DNA of 64,000 nucleotides. It comes from Cellulomonas sp. 73-92. GTDB lineage: Bacteria; Actinomycetota; Actinomycetes; Actinomycetales; Cellulomonadaceae. Made by a program: the position numbers and the translations under genes. The DNA is taken from contig NZ_MKTH01000019.1 in NCBI RefSeq assembly GCF_001898175.1, positions 31,176-95,175 on the forward strand, read 5' to 3'. Numbering within the stretch: position 1 is the stretch's first letter; each line of letters opens with the position of its first letter. Below are positions 43,979 through 52,579 of the stretch, piece after piece. The notes under the pieces were generated by a model. It was not told the DNA's origin, did no database searches, and saw only the letters and a list, made by a program, of their open reading frames with translations.

Positions 43979-44950
43979 TCACGTCCTTGGTGCGCCGGTC
44001 GGCGCGGGCGCTGGGGCGGTCGGCGGCAGGCCGTGATGGCCGGCGGGCGGGGTGTGGTCGGGTCGTTGGGCGATCCACAGGGCTGCCAGCACGCCGCCCA
44101 GTCCGAGCAGGGTCCAGCCGGTTGGGCGTTCGCCCAGGACGAGGGCGGCCAGCAGCACGCCAATGACCGGCACGAGCAGGGTCCAGCCGGTCAGCTGGTC
44201 CAGGCGGGCGTGCTGGGCTTCGGTGAACCAGATGACGGTCGTGGCGGCGGTGCCGACCAGCGCGAGGAACGCCAGGGAGGCCATGAACCGGCCGGTCCAC
44301 GCGATGTCGGGCTGCCCTTCGCTGAGGCTCGCCCAGACGGCCAGCGCCAGGCCGCCGAACAGCAGGTGCCAGCCGGCCACGACGATCACGTCGACACCGG
44401 CCAGCCAGCGGGCCAGCAGGGTGCCGGCGGTGGTGGCGGCCGCGGCGGCCAGCGACAGTCCAGCCCCGGCCCCGGCGCCGGACGCCGAGGCCACCACGGT
44501 CAGCCCGGCCAGTCCGAGCAACAGGGCGATGGTGGTGGACCGGGTGGGCCGCTGCCCGTACAGCCACCACGCCGGCAGCAGGATCAGCAGCGGCTGGGCG
44601 TTCGCCAGGACCGCAGCCACGCCCTTGGCGGCGCCGGCTCCGGCGGCGAACATCGCAGCCAGGGCAAGGGTGGCGTTGACCAGCCCGAGCAGCCCGATCA
44701 GCGCCCAGGTCCGTGGCCCGCGTGGCAGCCGGCGGTGCTGGGCGCTAGCCACGGCGACCAGCGCGGCGCCGGCCAGCAGGGCCCGCAGGGCGGCGAACCA
44801 CAGCACGGGGGCGTCGCGCAGGCCCCAGCTGATCGCGACGAAGCACGCCCCCCACGCCAGGGCGACCCCGATCATCCGGCCGGTATGCGGTCGTCGCGCC
44901 GTCACCACCGGGGTGATGGCAGAGGTCGACGCCAGCTGGCTAGTGGCCAC
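43979..44950 (-). CDS. EamA-family (DMT) transporter
   Basis: A 323-residue ten-helix protein made of two EamA repeats: MIGVALAWGACFVAISWGLR to WLYGQRPTRSTTIALLLGLA, and AAAAATTAGTLLARWLAGVD to LLAALVLGERPTGWTLLGLG. LGERPTGW near the end is the usual EamA signature. DMT exporters move amino acids or other metabolites; the substrate is unknown. The start overlaps the stop of the upstream small membrane protein by 11 bp, placing it in the metal-island minus-strand operon. Confidence 0.88.
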   Translation of the reverse strand: MATSQLASTSAITPVVTARRPHTGRMIGVALAWGACFVAISWGLRDAPVLWFAALRALLAGAALVAVASAQHRRLPRGPRTWALIGLLGLVNATLALAAMFAAGAGAAKGVAAVLANAQPLLILLPAWWLYGQRPTRSTTIALLLGLAGLTVVASASGAGAGAGLSLAAAAATTAGTLLARWLAGVDVIVVAGWHLLFGGLALAVWASLSEGQPDIAWTGRFMASLAFLALVGTAATTVIWFTEAQHARLDQLTGWTLLVPVIGVLLAALVLGERPTGWTLLGLGGVLAALWIAQRPDHTPPAGHHGLPPTAPAPAPTGAPRT

Positions 44951-45227
44951 GGGGCATGGCCAGCATCATCACGGTCATGATGCCGACGCAGGCCACCGCG
45001 AAGATCACGGCCCCGATGCCGGCCGTGCCGGTGGCCAGCAGCACGGCGACGATCACGAGCATCGGCACGCAGCAGGCCAGCATCATCCACCGGTGCCCAT
45101 GATGCGAACCGCCCGTGGACGGCTGGTCGACCGGCGCGTGGTGGTGGTCGGGCATCCGCGGGGTGGTCGATGTCCGGCTCTGCGGCCGGTCCGCTCGCCC
45201 GCCCGACGGGTTCTGCTGCTGCTTCAT
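44940..45227 (-). CDS. small His-rich two-helix membrane protein
   Basis: A 95-residue protein. A polar N-terminal half carries MPDHHHAPVDQPSTGGSHHG, a likely metal-binding His cluster. The C-terminal half has hydrophobic segments WMMLACCVPMLVIVAVLLAT and GAVIFAVACVGIMTVMMLAM. It resembles small DUF2933-like proteins encoded in copper or heavy-metal islands. The start overlaps the stop of the DUF2892 gene (ATGA). Confidence 0.7.
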   Translation of the reverse strand: MKQQQNPSGGRADRPQSRTSTTPRMPDHHHAPVDQPSTGGSHHGHRWMMLACCVPMLVIVAVLLATGTAGIGAVIFAVACVGIMTVMMLAMPRGH

Positions 45228-45496
45228 CGCGCAGTCCGTCCGGCTCGGGGGTGGGCCAGGGAGGCCGGTACGTAGCCGAGCTTGGCATACAGCGGGCAGT
45301 GCCCTCGAGCGCCGGTGACCAGCAGGTCCACCCCGGCCAGGACCAACAGCACCTCGAGCACGACGGCGAGGGTGGTGTGGGCGCCGGCCAGCAGCAGCAC
45401 ACCGCCGACGATGCCGGCGACGCCGACGACGACCCGGGAGACGCGTTCGGTCGGGGTGATGTTGATCTTCGGTGCCGGAGCGTGTGGCGTTGTCAT
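45224..45496 (-). CDS. DUF2892 (YgaP-like) membrane protein
   Basis: A 90-residue protein. After a short polar start, TERVSRVVVGVAGIVGGVLL and TLAVVLEVLLVLAGVDLLVT form two helices, ending in GARGHCPLYAKLG, the CPLY signature of DUF2892 as found in the membrane anchor of YgaP rhodaneses. No rhodanese domain is present. It is a stand-alone anchor-type protein, common next to metal or sulfur genes, and is coupled to the downstream His-rich gene. Confidence 0.82.
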   Translation of the reverse strand: MTTPHAPAPKINITPTERVSRVVVGVAGIVGGVLLLAGAHTTLAVVLEVLLVLAGVDLLVTGARGHCPLYAKLGYVPASLAHPRAGRTAR

Positions 45497-45519
45497 GGTG
45501 AGTCCTTTCGACGGCGATG

Positions 45520-45927
45520 TCAGTGGTGCTGGTCATGCCCGACAGGCATCTGGACCTGGCTCGGGGAGGGTGCCGGGACGTTGTCGGCTCCGCGGATCAG
45601 CGGGCCGATGACCGTCGTCGACACGACAAAGGCCGCCGCGAACACGGCCAGAGCCGCGGCCGGGGCCCACCACGAGCCGAACCGGCGGCGCAGCTTCAGG
45701 AGCATCGGCACCGAGGCCGCCAGCCCCAGGACACCGAACAAGACTGTGCCGCCCGCGCCGGCCACCAGGGCGGTGCCGACCAGCGGGCCGATGTGGTGCA
45801 GCACATGGGGTGCCAGGCCAACCACCACCCCGGTCGCCCCGCTGATCGCGGTCCACACCGTGCGCAGCGGCCCACGCCGCACACGCGGCGCGCTCGGCGC
45901 AGTAACGGCCTGCAGCTGGTCGGTCAT
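45520..45927 (-). CDS. membrane protein of metal-resistance islands
   Basis: A 135-residue protein with ATG at 45927, chosen because an in-frame upstream extension would read through the regulator-binding repeats at 45960-45988. Three to four hydrophobic segments: TVWTAISGATGVVVGLAPHV (with HVLHHIGPL after it), VAGAGGTVLFGVLGLAASVP and PAAALAVFAAAFVVSTTVIG. The tail PVGHDQHH may bind metal. I recall similar hypothetical proteins in actinobacterial copper/mercury islands, but no function is assigned. Confidence 0.7.
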   Translation of the reverse strand: MTDQLQAVTAPSAPRVRRGPLRTVWTAISGATGVVVGLAPHVLHHIGPLVGTALVAGAGGTVLFGVLGLAASVPMLLKLRRRFGSWWAPAAALAVFAAAFVVSTTVIGPLIRGADNVPAPSPSQVQMPVGHDQHH

Positions 45928-45959
45928 GCCTCCATCGTCCGGACCTTTGGCTGCGACCT

Positions 45960-45988
45960 GGTCGAGGTTGGATGAAGGTCCCGCGAAG
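45960..45988 (-). promoter_or_regulatory. 11-bp-phased repeat cluster upstream of 45927 gene
   Basis: Plus-strand GGTCGAG (45960), GATGAAG (45971) and CGCGAAG (45982) are in exact 11-bp register, 33-61 bp upstream of the ATG at 45927. The pattern is the same as in the clusters at 39398, 40016, 59260 and 60573. Confidence 0.6.
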
Positions 45989-46035
45989 CCTCCAGCCCGC
46001 CTTCCCAACGGGCTGCTGGCGACGGTGGGACCCGC

Positions 46036-46479
46036 TCACCTCAGGACGTCGACCAGCAGCTGCTGACGGGCCGTCAGCACCACGACGACCACGGCCAGGG
46101 CCACAACCGCGACGCGCCTGACCCGGCGGGACAGCCGCACCCGCAAGGTGAGCCAGTGTCGCGTCAGGAGGCCGACCCCCGCGCGGAGCATCAGGACGGC
46201 CGCGGCGACCACGGCCAGCGGCCCCAGCGGGTTGTAGTACCACGCCAGCGTCCACCGACCGGTCATGGTGAGGTAGGCGGCCCGCGTTCCTCCACACAGC
46301 AGATCCATGATCCCTAGACGATGCAGCGGGCCGTGCAGGTCGATCGCCGGCAGCCCCCAAAAGGCCAGCGCCACGGCCGCCAGACCTCCGCCCAGGGCCG
46401 CCCACGTCAGCTGGCTGTGTCGGTCAGTCAACTGCCAGGACAGCCTCACCGAGGAGCGCACAACCGGTCCGTGCGTCAC
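46036..46479 (-). CDS. DUF2752 membrane protein
   Basis: A 147-residue protein starting at GTG 46479, overlapping the stop of lnt (GTGA). GIMDLLCGGTRAAYLTMTGR and WTLAWYYNPLGPLAVVAAAV match the DUF2752 core (Cys-Gly-x-TR and the YNP motif); two more hydrophobic helices flank it. Coupling to lnt suggests a joint envelope role, but the family has no known function. Confidence 0.8.
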   Translation of the reverse strand: MTHGPVVRSSVRLSWQLTDRHSQLTWAALGGGLAAVALAFWGLPAIDLHGPLHRLGIMDLLCGGTRAAYLTMTGRWTLAWYYNPLGPLAVVAAAVLMLRAGVGLLTRHWLTLRVRLSRRVRRVAVVALAVVVVVLTARQQLLVDVLR

Positions 46480-48176
46480 CTGGTGCCCCTTCGATCGGCC
46501 GGGACGCTCGGCTGGTGGCCGGCTCGTCGCCCAGATCGCGAGCCGGTTCGCACCCGATCCGGCCGAGCGGCGTCCGACCAGGCGTCGGTCGACTCCGCCT
46601 CACGACTGGCAGCACCGGCCAGCGCTGCTGCCAGGGCAAGGGCGACCGCGGCGGTTACGGGTGCGGCACCGAAGCGGTCGGCCGGAGTCAGGCTGGTGCG
46701 CAGCGGGAGCTCGGCTCGGAAGGTGGCCGGCGTGAACAGCCCAGTGCGCTGCTGCACGGTTCCATCCGGGGCGATGACCGCGCTGACGCCGACGGTCGAG
46801 ATCTGAACCGCGGCCCGGCCGTGCTCGACAGCCCGCAGCCGGGTCATCGCCAGCTGCTGGGTCGACTCGCCGGTCCACCCGAACGACGCGTTGTTAGTCG
46901 CCACGACGATCAGCTGCGCGCCGTCGCGCACCGCAGTGCGCACCACGTCGTCGAACGCCACCTCGAAGCAGATGACGGTCGCCAACGGCACGACCCGGCC
47001 TAACCGCGGCACATCAAGGGGCACGAGCGCCGGTCGGTCGCCGGGCTTGGCGTCGGTGCCGACCCGGTCGACCTGGGAAGAGAACAGGCGGAACAGGGGG
47101 CGGGCGGGGATGTACTCCCCGAACGGCACCACCTTCTGCTTGGAGTAGGCGAACACCGTGCCACGACCGGGCTGCCATAGCAGCATCTGCACGTAGCGGC
47201 CGTCCGGCAGCCGCTGGTCGGCTCCCAGCAGGATCGGCGCCCGCACCGCCTGCGCCGCGCCCTCGACTGTCGCTCCAGCGGCGGCGTCGGTGCGAGGGTC
47301 GATGTCGGTCGCGTTCTCCGGCCACAGGACGACGTCCAGGCTGCCGGGCGCGGCGTCGTGCAGCAGGGTGCGGGTGGCGGCCGCATGGTTGTCGAGCACC
47401 ACCCGGGATCGGTCGGCGACGACGGCGCGCCTGTCGGGCACGTTGCCTTGCACGCCGGCCAGCCGCAACGTGTCGGCCTGGGCCGCGGTCGACAGCGGGA
47501 TCGAGAGGGCCAGCGCGATGATCGCGCTGGTGGTCGCGGCGGCCGCCAGCGCCGGCCACAGCCGCCGGTGCACCGGTGCCAGCCAGGCGCGGGCGAGGAC
47601 GAATCCGACCAGGGCGACCGCGGCGGTCACCAGGGGCGCGCCACCAAGCCACGCCAGCGCGAGCAGTGGCCCGTCGGTCTGGGAGAACGCCAACCGGGCC
47701 CAGGGGAACCCGCCGAACGGCCAGGTTGAGCGCAGCTGCTCGTCGGCCACCCAGGTGACGGTGAAGGTCAGCGCCGCCGCCCACGAGGTGCGCTGGACCC
47801 AGGGCGTCCGGGCCGCAATGGCCCACGTGGCGGTGCCGACCCCGACCAGGGCGGCCTGGACCACCGCCAGCGCCAGCCAGGCCAGCGCTCCGGCGGCCTG
47901 GTCGGCCCACCACAGGTGCGGAATGAAGAGCCCCAGGCCCCAGATCAGACCGACCAGCCCAGCCCAGCGCACCGTCGCCCGGTGCAGCGCCACCACCAAG
48001 ACGGCGAGGCCCAGGCCGGCCGTTGGCCACCAGGACAGGTCGGGGAACGCGGTCTGGGTCGCCAGGCCGCCGACGGCCGCCTGCAGCAGGCTCACCGGCC
48101 GCGACAACCTGCCGGTCGGTGCCGCGTCCGATGCTCGGGTCGCAGCCACGCGGCCGGCCGCCAGCAGGGTGCTCAT
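46476..48176 (-). CDS. lnt: apolipoprotein N-acyltransferase
   Basis: A 566-residue membrane enzyme. Seven or so N-terminal helices (LVGLIWGLGLFIPHLWWADQ, FPWARLAFSQTDGPLLALAW) precede a nitrilase-like extracytoplasmic domain with the catalytic triad: Glu in LDVVLWPENATD, Lys in FAYSKQKVVPFGEYIP and Cys in PLATVICFEVAFDD. VVATNNASFGWTGESTQQLA is also conserved. Lnt N-acylates the lipidated Cys of lipoproteins. It lies 33 bp after the P1B ATPase gene and just before DUF2752, so it is part of the copper operon rather than a housekeeping locus. The polar 40-residue C-terminus is unusual. Confidence 0.9.
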   Translation of the reverse strand: MSTLLAAGRVAATRASDAAPTGRLSRPVSLLQAAVGGLATQTAFPDLSWWPTAGLGLAVLVVALHRATVRWAGLVGLIWGLGLFIPHLWWADQAAGALAWLALAVVQAALVGVGTATWAIAARTPWVQRTSWAAALTFTVTWVADEQLRSTWPFGGFPWARLAFSQTDGPLLALAWLGGAPLVTAAVALVGFVLARAWLAPVHRRLWPALAAAATTSAIIALALSIPLSTAAQADTLRLAGVQGNVPDRRAVVADRSRVVLDNHAAATRTLLHDAAPGSLDVVLWPENATDIDPRTDAAAGATVEGAAQAVRAPILLGADQRLPDGRYVQMLLWQPGRGTVFAYSKQKVVPFGEYIPARPLFRLFSSQVDRVGTDAKPGDRPALVPLDVPRLGRVVPLATVICFEVAFDDVVRTAVRDGAQLIVVATNNASFGWTGESTQQLAMTRLRAVEHGRAAVQISTVGVSAVIAPDGTVQQRTGLFTPATFRAELPLRTSLTPADRFGAAPVTAAVALALAAALAGAASREAESTDAWSDAARPDRVRTGSRSGRRAGHQPSVPADRRGTR

Positions 48177-48209
48177 CTGGGGTGCTGTCCGGTGGTCGTT
48201 GTCGCCGCC

Positions 48210-50651
48210 CTACTGCGGGTTGGGCTGGGGCTGGTCGTCGAGCGTGGTCTGGGGTAGGTGCAGGCGGCGTAGCAGCAGGGCGTTGGCGGTGACGATGAGC
48301 GTGGAGCCCGACATCGTCAGGGCGGCGATCTCCGGTCGCAGCCACAGCCCGAAGGCGGTGAAGAACACTCCGGCGGCGATCGGCAGCGCGATGGCGTTGT
48401 AGCCGATCGCCCAGGCCAGGTTCTGGTGCTCCTTGCGCACGGTGCCACGTCCGATCCGTAGCGCGGTCGGCACGCCCAGCGGGTCGGAGCGCATCAGCAC
48501 CAGGTCGGCGGTCTCGATCGCCACATCGGTGCCGGCTCCGATCGCGATCCCCAGGTCCGCAGTGGCCAGCGCGGGGGCGTCGTTGACGCCGTCGCCGACC
48601 ATCGCTACGTGGCGCCCCTGCTTCTGCAGCGCGGCGACCTGGGCGGCCTTGTCCTGCGGCAGGACCTCGGCGATGACGGTGTCGATGCCCAGCTGGGCGG
48701 CGATCCGGTCGGCGGTGGCCTGGTTGTCCCCGGTGAGCATGACCACCTGGGCGCCAGTCTGGTGCAAAGCAGCCACCGCCGCAGCAGCGGTCGGGCGGGG
48801 CGCGTCGGCCAAGGCGATGACGCCCGCCACGTGGCCGTCGACGGCGACCAGGACCGCGGTGCGGCCGGCGGCCGCCAGCTCGTCGCGGCGGGCCGCCAGG
48901 GCTCCGAGCTCGACGCCTTCGGACTCCAGCAGGCGACGGTTGCCGACCAGCACGTGGTGGCCGTCGACGCTGGCCATGGCGCCGTGCCCAGGCACGTTGC
49001 GGAACCCGGTCGCCTGCAGGGTGGGGACCCCGCGGCCGGTGGCATGAGCGGCAACCGCCTGGGCCAGCGGGTGCTCGGACTCGCGTTCGACGGCGGCGGC
49101 CAGCGCGAGCATCTCGTTCTTGTCCCGCCCGTCACTCAGCACGTCGGTGACCTCCGGCTCGCCCTTGGTCAAGGTGCCGGTCTTGTCCATCACGACGGTG
49201 TCGATGCGGGCGGCGGTCTCCAGGGCGGTCGCGTTCTTGAACAGCACACCGCGCTGGGCGCCCAGCCCGGTGCCGACCATGATCGCCGTCGGGGTGGCCA
49301 GCCCGAGCGCGTCGGGGCAGGTCACGACCACGACCGTGATGGCGAACAGCATCGCCTGCGCCAAGCCCGCACCCGCGGCTAGCCACACCAGCAGGGTCGC
49401 CGCCCCGCCGACGAGGGCGACGAACACCAGCCAGAACGCGGCCCGGTCGGCCAGACGCTGCCCCGGCGCCTTGGAGTTCTGCGCCTGCTGGACCAGCTTG
49501 ACGATCTGGGCCAGCGTGGTGTCCGCGCCGACCTTGCTGGCCCGCGCCCGCAGCGTGCCGGTCGTGTTGATCGACGCCCCTATCAGCGCATCGCCGGGAG
49601 CCTTGGGCACCGGCAGGGACTCCCCGGTGACCATCGACTCGTCGACCTCGGACTCCCCCGACTCGACCAGCGCGTCGACCGGCACCTTGGCTCCGGGGCG
49701 GATCAGCAGCAGGTCGCCGACCTGCACCTGGTCGGTCGGCACCTCGACCGGGGTCTCGCCGCGCAGCACCAGCGCCTTGGGTGGTGCCAGCTGCAGCAGG
49801 GTGCGCACCGCGTCGTTCGCGCCGCCCCGGGCCCGCATCTCCAGCCAGTGGCCGAGCAGCACGAACGTGGTCAGCACCGTGGCGGCCTCGTAGAACACCT
49901 CCCCGCCGCCCGTGAGGGTCACCACCAGGCTGTACAGCCAGCCAGCGCCGACCGCGACGGCCACCAGGACCATCATGTCCAGGGTCCGGGCGCGCAGGGC
50001 ACGCACCGCCCCGTCGAAGAAGATCCACGCCGAGTAGAAGACCACCGGCAACGACACGATCAAGGCGAACACGTCGTCGCGCAGCCCGAACGGGGCCGGG
50101 GCGCTGAACCCGAACACGTCACGGCCGATCGGCGACCACAGCAAGACGACCACCGACGCGGCCAACGCCACCAGGAAGCGGTTGCGCATGTCGGCGACCA
50201 TCGCCGCCATCGACGCCCCAGCGTGATGACCGCCGTGCCCCATCGCCTCATGGCCGGACATCGCCATCTCGCCGGCGCCGGCCGCGGGCTTCTCGTGGAC
50301 CATGTCGACCGTCGCGTCGCCGTGGCCGCCGTGATCGTCGTGCTGCTCATGGCCGGTGTGCTGCTCATGGCCGCTGTGCATGCGGCTGGCGGCGGCCGGC
50401 TCGGCGGCTGGGTCGCACACGTGCTGCGGCACCGACTGGCCCGTGCAGTGGTAACCGCACTGGCGCACCCAGCCGGTCAGGTCGGCGACCGTTGTGACCG
50501 TCGGGTCGTAGCTGACGGTTGCGGTCTGGGCTACGGCGTTCGGTTCGACGTCCAGCACACCGGGCCGCCGACGCAGCTGGCGGGCAACGACGGCACCCGA
50601 GGTGGCCCAGTGCAGGCCGGAGACGTCCAGCACCACGGTCTGTTCAGGCAT
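48210..50651 (-). CDS. P1B-type metal-transporting ATPase with CPD motif
   Basis: An 813-residue heavy-metal P-type ATPase. The N-terminal HMA-like fold (LDVSGLHWATSGAVVARQLR) lacks the CxxC metal site, but VRQCGYHCTGQSVPQHVCDP follows. Next is a His-rich stretch with repeated GHEQH units (about 92-148). Membrane helices and the actuator [19 protein letters not shown] follow. The metal-site helix reads VVVVTCPDALGLATP: Cys-Pro-Asp instead of CPC or CPH. DKTGTLTKGEPEV, MLTGDNQATA and AMVGDGVNDAP are intact. The altered motif and His-rich tail suggest a specificity different from Cu+-CPC pumps, perhaps Cu2+ or another divalent metal. It is controlled by the CsoR box at 50969. Confidence 0.92.
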   Translation of the reverse strand: MPEQTVVLDVSGLHWATSGAVVARQLRRRPGVLDVEPNAVAQTATVSYDPTVTTVADLTGWVRQCGYHCTGQSVPQHVCDPAAEPAAASRMHSGHEQHTGHEQHDDHGGHGDATVDMVHEKPAAGAGEMAMSGHEAMGHGGHHAGASMAAMVADMRNRFLVALAASVVVLLWSPIGRDVFGFSAPAPFGLRDDVFALIVSLPVVFYSAWIFFDGAVRALRARTLDMMVLVAVAVGAGWLYSLVVTLTGGGEVFYEAATVLTTFVLLGHWLEMRARGGANDAVRTLLQLAPPKALVLRGETPVEVPTDQVQVGDLLLIRPGAKVPVDALVESGESEVDESMVTGESLPVPKAPGDALIGASINTTGTLRARASKVGADTTLAQIVKLVQQAQNSKAPGQRLADRAAFWLVFVALVGGAATLLVWLAAGAGLAQAMLFAITVVVVTCPDALGLATPTAIMVGTGLGAQRGVLFKNATALETAARIDTVVMDKTGTLTKGEPEVTDVLSDGRDKNEMLALAAAVERESEHPLAQAVAAHATGRGVPTLQATGFRNVPGHGAMASVDGHHVLVGNRRLLESEGVELGALAARRDELAAAGRTAVLVAVDGHVAGVIALADAPRPTAAAAVAALHQTGAQVVMLTGDNQATADRIAAQLGIDTVIAEVLPQDKAAQVAALQKQGRHVAMVGDGVNDAPALATADLGIAIGAGTDVAIETADLVLMRSDPLGVPTALRIGRGTVRKEHQNLAWAIGYNAIALPIAAGVFFTAFGLWLRPEIAALTMSGSTLIVTANALLLRRLHLPQTTLDDQPQPNPQ

Positions 50652-50727
50652 CAGTAGGCCCCTTCTTTGTCACTAGGCGAGGCGATCGCTCGGGCCGAAA
50701 TCCGGTCCGCGGCAGCGCTTCGGTCGG

Positions 50728-50919
50728 TCAGGCTGGCAGTTGGTGGACGTACCGGCGGGGATCGACCTCGAAGGCGGCCGCGCACCCGGTCGAGCAGAAG
50801 TAGAAGATGGTCGCCTCGTGCCGGCGGCTGGCTGGGGCGGTGGCCGGATCGACCTTCATCCGACAGACCGGATCGACCACCCGGGTGTCGTCGGTGGGAC
50901 GGTTGTGGTGGTGAGGCAT
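50728..50919 (-). CDS. YHS-domain metal-binding protein
   Basis: A 63-residue protein with ATG at 50919. A His-rich start (MPHHHNRPTDD) leads to the YHS domain DPVCRMKVDPATAPASRRHE and IFYFCSTGCAAAFEVDPRRY, with the Cys of PVC and the C-x3-C pair of FCSTGC. The same domain is fused to the C-terminus of the ATPase at 52915-55728. It is the first gene after the CsoR operator and probably a copper chaperone or buffer for the CPD-motif pump 76 bp downstream. Confidence 0.88.
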   Translation of the reverse strand: MPHHHNRPTDDTRVVDPVCRMKVDPATAPASRRHEATIFYFCSTGCAAAFEVDPRRYVHQLPA

Positions 50920-50968
50920 CCAGTCCTCCCTGCTCTCGTCGGGCAACTCGGGTGGGCGATGACGTAGG

Positions 50969-50995
50969 CCAACATACCCCATGGGGGTATGTTGG
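50969..50995. promoter_or_regulatory. CsoR operator 1
   Basis: A perfect palindrome with 12-bp arms (CCAACATACCCC and GGGGTATGTTGG) around ATG. The core ATACCCC-N3-GGGGTAT is identical in form to the site at 55842 and agrees with known CsoR operators (TACCC/GGGTA arms). It lies 50-76 bp upstream of the YHS gene and immediately before the stop of the lgt-like gene, so it should control the YHS-ATPase-lnt transcript. Confidence 0.85.
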
Positions 50996-50998
50996 CGG

Positions 50999-52345
50999 TT
51001 AGGTGAGTGCGGGCACGAGGACGGCGGCTGCCAGGGCGAGCGGGGCCAGGACGAGCATCACCGCCCGCCCGTGGCGTGTCACTCGGGCCAGCCCGCGCAG
51101 CGGGAACAGGACCTGGCGGACGATGACGTAGGCCGCCAGCCCGCCGAGGAACAGGTAGCCGGCCTGCTGGGGTGGTGTGCGCCAGGCGATCAGTCCGGTA
51201 AGGAGGGCCAGCAACGCCGCGGAGCTGGACTCCAGGAGCTGGACCGGGATGCGGCGGGTGCCGACGCGTCGGTCGGAGGACCAGATCGCCCAGCGTGAGC
51301 GTGTTGGCAGCCCGTTGCAGCAGCCGGCGAACAGGCAGCCCAGGCGTCCGACCGCTTGTCCGGTCAGCAGGGCCGGGATGGAGGCGTCCAGCAGGTGCCC
51401 GATCGGCACGCCCCACCACCAGCCGCCCAGGATGAAGACTGCCGTGGCGGCCACGACGAAGCCTTGTACGCTCAGTCCAGCCAGCCAGGTCGTGCGTGGC
51501 TCGTGTCGGTGAGTGAGCCGGTAGTAGGTCTTGGCTCCGGCCAGCCCGAGCGCACCGGCCAGCAGCGACAGCGTCAGCACTGGGCCGGTGGGCAGGGTGT
51601 GGACCCTGGCGAGCAGACCTTGCACGAGCAGGCCGAGCAGGAATCCCAAGGCGACCATGGCCGGCCAGGAGCCGATCAGCACGCCGGGGGCCCGCATCGC
51701 GGCGATCGGTGCGTACACCGACTGGCCTGTGCCGGCGGCTGGCGGCAGGCGCACCGGCGTCGACCCGGCCGCGCGCTGGGGGTTGGCCTGCGCCTCGGCC
51801 GTGACCGACCAGCGTCCGGCTGCCGTGCCCGCGGTCCGCTGGGTCACCACGATCGGGCCGCTGGCAGGTGCCACATCCGACACCTCGCTGGTGAGCACGA
51901 AGTCGTCGGCTGGTGTGCGGGGCCCGGCCACGTCCAGGCGGTGGCCGGTGAAGCGGATGGCGACCTGGTAGGGGTTGGGGCCGGCCGGTGGAGTGAACCA
52001 GTAGCTGACCGCGACAGCCTGGGGTTCCAGGTCGGCCAGGGCGCGGAACGGGGTGGTGACGAACTCCAGCCCGGTGGCCGGGTTCGGTGAACCGGCGATC
52101 TTGGCCAGGGTGGGTACCGCGATTGGCGCCGCCGGGACGGGGGCTGGCCGGGCAGGTGGCCGCGGCGGGGCGGCGGGGGCGGGTGTCGTGCGGGCGGCAG
52201 TCGTTGCTGGTGACGTGGTGCGGGCGGCGGCCAGTCCGAGCAGCTCGGCGAGTGACTGGTCCGGCAAGCGGTTGGGTTGGTTGGGCCGTCTGGCACCCCC
52301 GTGCTGGCCCGAGGCCGGTCGGGGGCGTTTCCTGCTCTGGCTCAT
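50999..52345 (-). CDS. Lgt-like prolipoprotein diacylglyceryl transferase with N-terminal extension
   Basis: A 448-residue protein. Residues 1-85 are Pro/Ala-rich and polar. Residues about 85-205 form a beta-rich region (LEPQAVAVSYWFTPPAGPNP, YQVAIRFTGHRLDVAGPRTP). From about residue 225 it has Lgt-like helices: WPAMVALGFLLGLLVQGLLA, ILGGWWWGVPIGHLLDASIP and GQAVGRLGCLFAGCCNGLPT, the position of the Lgt signature. Canonical Lgt is about 280 residues with GRxGNFxNxE; here Asn and Glu are replaced by Cys residues (GRLGCLFAGCC), a divergent Lgt-like subfamily. It may lipidate copper-island lipoproteins or have a Cys-based role. It lies between csoR and the CsoR-controlled operon. Confidence 0.78.
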   Translation of the reverse strand: MSQSRKRPRPASGQHGGARRPNQPNRLPDQSLAELLGLAAARTTSPATTAARTTPAPAAPPRPPARPAPVPAAPIAVPTLAKIAGSPNPATGLEFVTTPFRALADLEPQAVAVSYWFTPPAGPNPYQVAIRFTGHRLDVAGPRTPADDFVLTSEVSDVAPASGPIVVTQRTAGTAAGRWSVTAEAQANPQRAAGSTPVRLPPAAGTGQSVYAPIAAMRAPGVLIGSWPAMVALGFLLGLLVQGLLARVHTLPTGPVLTLSLLAGALGLAGAKTYYRLTHRHEPRTTWLAGLSVQGFVVAATAVFILGGWWWGVPIGHLLDASIPALLTGQAVGRLGCLFAGCCNGLPTRSRWAIWSSDRRVGTRRIPVQLLESSSAALLALLTGLIAWRTPPQQAGYLFLGGLAAYVIVRQVLFPLRGLARVTRHGRAVMLVLAPLALAAAVLVPALT

Positions 52346-52534
52346 GACGACCTTCCCGATGACTGCCTCACGCGGTGCGCGAGGCGCCGAGCCGCTGGCA
52401 GCCGCCGCGGCGGTGCTGGCGTCGTCCTCGGCGTGCGGAACGTGAACCTGGTCCGCCCCGTCCAGCGCGACGAAGAGCGGTGGTGCGCCCGCCGGGGCGC
52501 TTGGGTGACCGGCGTGAGGTTCGCCCCGGGGGGT

Positions 52535-52576
52535 GGACGCGGTCGGCGCCTGTCCACAAGGACGCCGACCGCGTCC
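52535..52576 (-). terminator. strong hairpin after csoR
   Basis: A perfect 14-bp stem (GGACGCGGTCGGCG at 52535-52548 and its complement at 52563-52576) with a 14-nt loop lies directly after the csoR stop. There is no long T-run on the minus strand, so it may act as an attenuating or Rho-assisted terminator between csoR and the lgt-like gene. Confidence 0.65.
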
Positions 52577-52579
52577 GGC

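Noticed and set aside
52535..52576. Hairpin as an additional CsoR operator
   Set aside because: It lacks the TACCCC/GGGGTA core and lies after the csoR stop, so a terminator is more likely.
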